Assembly (NCBI RefSeq): GCF_016863655.1
Contig: NZ_BOPH01000122.1
Coordinates: 1-50,118 of the forward strand
Reading direction: 5' to 3'
Length of the DNA stretch: 50,118 bases
DNA from: Virgisporangium ochraceum
Lineage (GTDB): Bacteria > Actinomycetota > Actinomycetes > Mycobacteriales > Micromonosporaceae
How positions within the stretch are numbered: position 1 is the first letter of the stretch; every line of letters starts with the position of its first letter. Position numbers and translations under genes: made by a program. The notes below the pieces were generated by a model. It saw only the letters and a list, made by a program, of their open reading frames with translations, searched no databases and had not been told where the DNA came from. Shown here in pieces: positions 46,068 through 50,118 of the stretch.

Positions 46068-47189
46068 GTGACGCGTGAGGATGGCACAGCCGAGAACACC
46101 GGCGGGTCGCTGGCCGAGCAGGCGGCGGCGTGGGTGCCGCCGTGGTCCCGGCCGGCCGGGGAGCCGGTGGGGGAGCCGGATACCGGGGAGCGGGCTTCCG
46201 GGGAGCAGCCGGACGCCGGGGAGCAGTCCTCCCCGGAGCAGGGGGTTGCCTCGGAGAAGGTGCCGACCCCGGAGTCCGAGTGGGAGTGGGACGACTCCGA
46301 GACCTCCGACACGATCGACATCGCCGCGGAGTTGAGGTCCACGGACGCGCCCGTCGCGGCGGTCGAACCCGTGGGGGCGGTCGAACCCGTGGGGGTGCTC
46401 GAGCCGGAGCCGCTGCTGCCCGAGGAGCCGGTGCTGCCCGGAGAGCCGCTCCTTCCCGAGGAGCCGGTCGAGCCGCTCGTGCCCGGCGAGCCGCTCGGGC
46501 CGCCCGTGCCGGAGGAGCCCGTCGAGCCGCTGCTGCCCGACGAGCTGGTGGCGGCCCACGTGCCGGACGGATCGACCGTGGCCGAGGAAGCCTCACGTGC
46601 GTCTCATATCGACACGGCAGCGAGTGAGACGCAGCTGATCGTCATGGACGTGGCCGAGCTGAAGGGTGCGCTCGAGGCGATTCTGCTCGTGGTCGACGAG
46701 CCGGTCGGTGAGATCATGCTGGCGCAGATCATCGAGCAGCCGACGGAGCGGATCGTCGCGACGCTGCGGGAGTTGGCGGCCGAGTACGACGCGCAGGGGC
46801 GCGGGTTCGAGCTGCGGTCGGTGGCCGGGGGCTGGCGGTTCTACACGCGCACGACGTACGCCGCGTACGTGGAGCGGTTCGTGCTCGACGGGCAGCAGGT
46901 GCGGCTCACGCAGGCGGCGCTGGAGACGCTCGCCGTCATCGCGTACAAGCAGCCGGTGACGCGGTCGCGGATCTCAGCGATCCGGGGGGTCAACTGCGAC
47001 GGGGTGGTGCGCACGCTGCTGTCGCGCGGGCTCGTCGAGGAGATGGGCACCGAACCGGACAGCGGGGCGCACCTGTACCGTACGACGACGCTGTTCCTGG
47101 AGAAGCTGGGGCTGAACTCGGTCGACGAGCTGCCGCCGCTGGCTCCGTTCCTACCTGACGACGTGGAGGCCCTCGCCGATGCACCCTGA
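46068..47189 (+). CDS. scpB: Segregation and condensation protein ScpB
   Basis: 373 residues, against about 200-230 usual for the family. Residues 1-190 are an acidic Pro/Glu/Val-rich disordered extension with units such as VEPVG, LPEEPV and PGEPL. The ScpB core starts near 192 (MDVAELKGALEAILLVVDEPV) and contains two winged helices (LTQAALETLAVIAYKQPVTRS, ISAIRGVNCDGVVRTLLSRGLVE). It dimerises and binds ScpA. GTG at 46068 is chosen; an in-frame start at 46014 lies within scpA. The last codons overlap the pseudouridine synthase gene by 11 nt. Confidence 0.9.
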   Translation: MTREDGTAENTGGSLAEQAAAWVPPWSRPAGEPVGEPDTGERASGEQPDAGEQSSPEQGVASEKVPTPESEWEWDDSETSDTIDIAAELRSTDAPVAAVEPVGAVEPVGVLEPEPLLPEEPVLPGEPLLPEEPVEPLVPGEPLGPPVPEEPVEPLLPDELVAAHVPDGSTVAEEASRASHIDTAASETQLIVMDVAELKGALEAILLVVDEPVGEIMLAQIIEQPTERIVATLRELAAEYDAQGRGFELRSVAGGWRFYTRTTYAAYVERFVLDGQQVRLTQAALETLAVIAYKQPVTRSRISAIRGVNCDGVVRTLLSRGLVEEMGTEPDSGAHLYRTTTLFLEKLGLNSVDELPPLAPFLPDDVEALADAP

Positions 47190-47913
47190 AGGTCCGCAAC
47201 GGCTGCAGAAGATCCTCGCGGCGGCCGGCGTGGCGTCGCGGCGGGCGGTGGAGGAGCTGATCGCGGCGGGACGGGTCACGGTGAACGGCTCGCGCGCGGA
47301 GCTCGGCGACCGGGCCGACCCGGCGACGGCCGAGATCTACGTCGACGGGGAGCGGATCGTCACCGACCGGTCCCGCGTGTACCTGGCGATCAACAAGCCG
47401 CGCGGGGTCGTGTCGACGATGGACGACGAGCGCGGACGGGCCGCGCTGGCCGACTTCCTGCCGCCCGGCACGCGGCGCGTCTACCACGTGGGGCGCCTCG
47501 ACGCCGACAGCGAAGGGCTGCTGCTGCTCACCAACGACGGTGATCTGGCGCACAAGCTCATGCACCCGGCGTACGGGGTGCAGAAGACGTACCTGTGCCA
47601 CGTCCAGGGTCCGATCCCGCGCGGGCTGGGTCGCCAGCTGCGTTCCGGTGTGGAGCTCGAGGACGGGCCGGCGTCGGTCGACAACTTCCGCATCGTCGAC
47701 TCCGAGGGGAAGAACGTCCTGGTGGAGGTCGTGATCCACGAGGGGCGCAAGCACATCGTCCGGCGGATGATGGAGGAGGTCGGGCACCCGGTCAGCCGGC
47801 TCATCCGGGTCGCGATCGGGCCGGTGAAGCTCGGCGACCTGCGCACCGGCAAGACCCGCCGGCTCAACGCACAGGAGATCGCGGGGCTCTTCAAGGCGGT
47901 GGAGTCCGCCTGA
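47179..47913 (+). CDS. Ribosomal pseudouridine synthase, RluB/RsuA family
   Basis: 244 residues. The N-terminal S4 domain (RLQKILAAAGVASRRAVEELI...GRVTVNG) is followed by the catalytic domain with YLAINKPRGVVST and the active-site Asp in GRLDADSEGLLLLTNDG, then EGRKHIVRRMMEEVGHPV. The family makes pseudouridine in 23S rRNA (RluB) or 16S rRNA (RsuA); the exact site is not decided by sequence. Position matches M. tuberculosis Rv1711. It is coupled to scpB by overlap. Confidence 0.94.
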   Translation: MHPEGPQRLQKILAAAGVASRRAVEELIAAGRVTVNGSRAELGDRADPATAEIYVDGERIVTDRSRVYLAINKPRGVVSTMDDERGRAALADFLPPGTRRVYHVGRLDADSEGLLLLTNDGDLAHKLMHPAYGVQKTYLCHVQGPIPRGLGRQLRSGVELEDGPASVDNFRIVDSEGKNVLVEVVIHEGRKHIVRRMMEEVGHPVSRLIRVAIGPVKLGDLRTGKTRRLNAQEIAGLFKAVESA

Positions 47914-47990
47914 CTACCACTCCCGGGTTGCGGGTACTGTCTTTGTGGGTTTCAGGGGTTTCCCCGCACTTTCCGGCGAGTGGAGGGCTG

Positions 47991-48650
47991 ATGAACGGCG
48001 GCTGTGTAGTGGCCGTGGACGGCCCGTCCGGGTCGGGCAAGTCGACGGTGTCGCGGCGGCTGGCCTCGGCGCTGGGCGCCCGCTACCTCGACACCGGTGC
48101 CATGTACCGCGCGGTCACGTGGGCGGTGCTGCGGGCCGGCGTCGACCCGGCCGACGCCGCGGCGGTCGCCGACGTCTGCTCCCGGGTGTCGCTCGACGTC
48201 GGCATCGACCCGTCCGCGCCGCACATCCGCGTCGACGGGGTGCCGGTCGACGGTCCGATCCGCGGCGTCGAGGTCACCGCGGCCGTGTCGGCGGTCTCGG
48301 CCGTGCCGGCGGTGCGCGCCGCGCTGGTCGCCCAGCAGCGGAAGATCATCGCGGACGCGGGCCGCATCGTGGTCGAGGGCCGCGACATCGGGACCGTCGT
48401 GGCGCCCGACGCCGACCTGAAGGTGTACCTGACCGCTTCGGTCGACGAGCGGGCCCGTCGCCGCAGCGGCGAGACCATGGTCGACGTCGACACGACGGCC
48501 GCCGACCTGCGCCGCCGCGACCAGTTCGACTCGACCCGGGCCGCCGACCCGCTGCGGCGCGCCTCCGACGCCGTCGAGCTCGACACCACCCGCCTCGGCA
48601 TCGACGAGGTGGTGCTGCGGCTCCGGGAGCTGCTGGGTGTGAGGGCGTGA
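47991..48650 (+). CDS. cmk: Cytidylate kinase
   Basis: 219 residues. It phosphorylates CMP and dCMP. The P-loop is GPSGSGKST (11-19), followed by YLDTGAMYRAVTW for CMP binding, VVEGRDIGTVVAPDADLKVYL and the lid region RRSGE. ATG follows GGAGGG with a tight 3-nt gap. A TACTGT at 47935-47940 could be a separate -10. It overlaps der by GTGA. Confidence 0.95.
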   Translation: MNGGCVVAVDGPSGSGKSTVSRRLASALGARYLDTGAMYRAVTWAVLRAGVDPADAAAVADVCSRVSLDVGIDPSAPHIRVDGVPVDGPIRGVEVTAAVSAVSAVPAVRAALVAQQRKIIADAGRIVVEGRDIGTVVAPDADLKVYLTASVDERARRRSGETMVDVDTTAADLRRRDQFDSTRAADPLRRASDAVELDTTRLGIDEVVLRLRELLGVRA

Positions 48651-50008
48651 CCTTGTCTCAGGAGGTTTTCGACGAGGTCGATCTCGTCGTCCCGGTGGTC
48701 GCCGTCGTCGGTCGGCCGAACGTGGGCAAGTCGACGCTGGTCAACCGCATCATCGGCCGGCGCCAGGCCGTCGTCGAGGACGTGCCCGGGGTGACCCGCG
48801 ACCGCATCGCCTACGACGCGACCTGGTCGGGTCGCCGGTTCACGGTGGTCGACACCGGTGGCTGGGAGCCCGACGCCCGTGACCGGGCGGCCCGCATCGC
48901 CGCTCAGGCGGAGAACGCGGTGGCCACGGCCGACGTGGTGCTGTTCGTGGTCGACGGCATGGTGGGTCCGACCGACGTCGACGAGGCGGCCGTGCGGATG
49001 CTGCGCCGCGGCGGCAAGCCGGTGCTGCTGGTCGCCAACAAGATCGACAGTTCCCGGCAGGAGCCGGAGGTGGCGTCGCTGTGGTCGTTGGGGCTCGGCG
49101 AGCCGTACCCGGTGTCGGCGCTGCACGGTCGGGGGTCGGGTGACCTGCTCGACGCCGTCCTGGCGGCTCTCCCGCTGCCCGCGCCCGTCGAGGACTTCTC
49201 GGACAAACCGCGCGGGCCCCGGCGGGTGGCGCTGGTCGGGCGGCCCAACGTCGGCAAGTCGAGCCTGCTGAACAAGCTGGCCGGCGAGGAGCGGGCGGTG
49301 GTCGACTCGGTCGCCGGCACCACCGTCGACCCGGTCGACTCGCTGGTGCAGATCGGCGGCGAGGAGTGGCTGCTGGTCGACACGGCGGGCCTGCGCAAGC
49401 GGGTCGGGCAGGCCAGCGGCACCGAGTACTACGCCAGCCTGCGCACCGCCGCCGCGATCGACGCCGCCGAGGTGGCGATCGTGCTGCTCGACTCGGCCGA
49501 GCCGATCTCCGAGCAGGACACCCGGATCATCTCGATGGTCGTCGAGGCCGGTCGCGCCCTCGTGCTGGCGTTCAACAAATGGGACCTCGTCGACGACGAC
49601 CGCCGCACGCGGCTGGTCCGCGAGACCGAGCGGGAGCTGCGGCGGATCCCGTGGGCGCTGCGGGTCAACGTGTCCGCGCGCACCGGTCGGGCGGTCGACA
49701 AGCTGGCGCCCGCGTTGCGGACCGCGCTGGAGAACTGGGAGCGGCGGGTGCCCACCGGTCAGCTGAACAGCTGGCTCACGGCGCTGGTGCAGGCCACCCC
49801 GCACCCGATCCGGGCGGGCAAGGCGCCCCGGGTGCTGTTCGCCACCCAGGCGGGGGTGTCGCCGCCGAAGTTCGTGCTGTTCACCACGGGCTCGCTCGAC
49901 CCCGGGTATGTCCGGTTCATCGAGCGGAAGCTGCGCGAGGAGTTCGCGTTCGAGGGGACGCCGGTGCACGTCACCGTGAAGCCGCGCGCGAAGCGCTCGC
50001 GCTCCTAG
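48647..50008 (+). CDS. der: Ribosome-assembly GTPase Der (EngA)
   Basis: 453 residues. Two tandem G domains: the first with GRPNVGKST, DTGGW and NKID, the second with GRPNVGKSS, DTAGL and NKWD, followed by the KH-like C-terminal domain (RVLFATQAGVSPPKFVLFT). It acts in 50S subunit assembly. The GTG overlapping the cmk stop is taken as start; a TTG at 48653 has better spacing from GAGGG and is possible. The basic tail PRAKRSRS ends the protein, and its stop overlaps a minus-strand reading frame from the repeat that follows. Confidence 0.95.
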   Translation: MTLSQEVFDEVDLVVPVVAVVGRPNVGKSTLVNRIIGRRQAVVEDVPGVTRDRIAYDATWSGRRFTVVDTGGWEPDARDRAARIAAQAENAVATADVVLFVVDGMVGPTDVDEAAVRMLRRGGKPVLLVANKIDSSRQEPEVASLWSLGLGEPYPVSALHGRGSGDLLDAVLAALPLPAPVEDFSDKPRGPRRVALVGRPNVGKSSLLNKLAGEERAVVDSVAGTTVDPVDSLVQIGGEEWLLVDTAGLRKRVGQASGTEYYASLRTAAAIDAAEVAIVLLDSAEPISEQDTRIISMVVEAGRALVLAFNKWDLVDDDRRTRLVRETERELRRIPWALRVNVSARTGRAVDKLAPALRTALENWERRVPTGQLNSWLTALVQATPHPIRAGKAPRVLFATQAGVSPPKFVLFTTGSLDPGYVRFIERKLREEFAFEGTPVHVTVKPRAKRSRS

Positions 50009-50118
50009 TAGTGCTTCGTGCTCGCGCCGTTGTCGAAGCGTGCGCCGTTGTCGAAGCCTGCGCCGTTGTCGAAGCGTGCGCCGTTGTCGAAGCCTGCGCC
50101 GTTGTCGAAGCGTGCGCC
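50005..50118 (-). CDS. Possible C-terminus of a hexapeptide-repeat protein (partial)
   Basis: On the minus strand the terminal repeat is open and reads alternating GARFDN and GAGFDN units, ending ASTKHY and a TAG that overlaps the der stop by 3 nt, tail to tail. The start lies beyond the window. Codon third positions are mostly G or C, but this is also true of one plus-strand frame. It may be a real gene end or a chance reading of a non-coding repeat. Confidence 0.35.
   Translation of the reverse strand, partial: GARFDNGAGFDNGARFDNGAGFDNGARFDNGASTKHY
50023..50118. repeat. 18-bp tandem repeat with alternating last base, cut by the window end
   Basis: Units TGCGCCGTTGTCGAAGCG and TGCGCCGTTGTCGAAGCC alternate strictly from 50023 (five full units, then 6 bp), so the real period is 36 bp. 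The array begins 14 bp after the der stop and continues out of the window. Confidence 0.95.

Noticed and set aside
50023..50118. CRISPR or pentapeptide-repeat gene at the right edge
   Set aside because: There are no spacers, the period is 18/36 bp, and the hexapeptide does not fit the pentapeptide A(D/N)LXX consensus.

Overview
The window is high-GC actinobacterial chromosome, most likely from the family Micromonosporaceae. That placement is an inference from the base composition, the frequent GTG starts and the gene order. The backbone is a conserved actinobacterial block whose order matches the Mycobacterium tuberculosis Rv1691-Rv1713 region: TPR protein, HAD phosphatase, small ORF, tlyA, nadK, recN, steA, mctB, pyrG, Nudix hydrolase, xerD, parA, scpA, scpB, pseudouridine synthase, cmk, der. 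No rRNA, tRNA, CRISPR array or insertion sequence was recognised.

Layout. 1-9421: a TPR protein with a very long Arg/Gly/Asp repeat region, a glycerol-phosphate-type HAD phosphatase, a divergent SCP2-like gene and histone-H1-like gene, a 55-residue ORF, then tlyA-nadK-recN. 9422-17713: steA and mctB followed by a tightly overlapping envelope-glycan cluster (PNPT-family transferase, MurJ-like flippase, GT4 glycosyltransferase, alkaline-phosphatase-fold membrane protein). 17714-20700: a repeat-rich spacer and a secreted rhamnogalacturonan lyase with its own consensus promoter and a LacI-type operator; this looks like an accessory insertion in front of pyrG. 20704-23000: pyrG and a Nudix ADP-sugar pyrophosphatase. 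23001-26895: a membrane hybrid histidine kinase, a lone receiver and a TM2-domain protein.

27048-36399 is the most interesting block: glnX, glnH, an unrecognised helical protein, pknG, a PP2C phosphatase, a VWA protein and an FHA protein, nearly all overlapping by a few bases. GlnH would bind amino acids outside the membrane, GlnX would carry the signal across it, PknG would phosphorylate, PP2C would reverse this, and the FHA protein would read phosphothreonine. Kinase, phosphatase and FHA protein each carry paired N-terminal zinc ribbons.

36400-50118: two long palindromes, alanine dehydrogenase, XerD with an apparent CTG start, an Hsp70-like single-pass membrane protein divergent from an M50 metallopeptidase-like protein, a Tat-exported PhoX-family protein whose gene overlaps the M50 gene tail to tail, and then the chromosome-segregation/translation operon parA-(M50-like)-scpA-scpB-pseudouridine synthase-cmk-der. 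The window ends in an 18-bp tandem repeat.

Two patterns recur. Seven genes (recN, pyrG, the histidine kinase, the TM2 gene, the Hsp70-like gene, the M50 gene and scpA) have a TAnnnT -10 hexamer 6-8 nt before the start codon, as expected for leaderless transcripts. Many otherwise conserved proteins carry in-frame simple-repeat extensions (the RGG protein, H1-like protein, GlnH signal peptide, FHA linker, ScpA tail and ScpB head).
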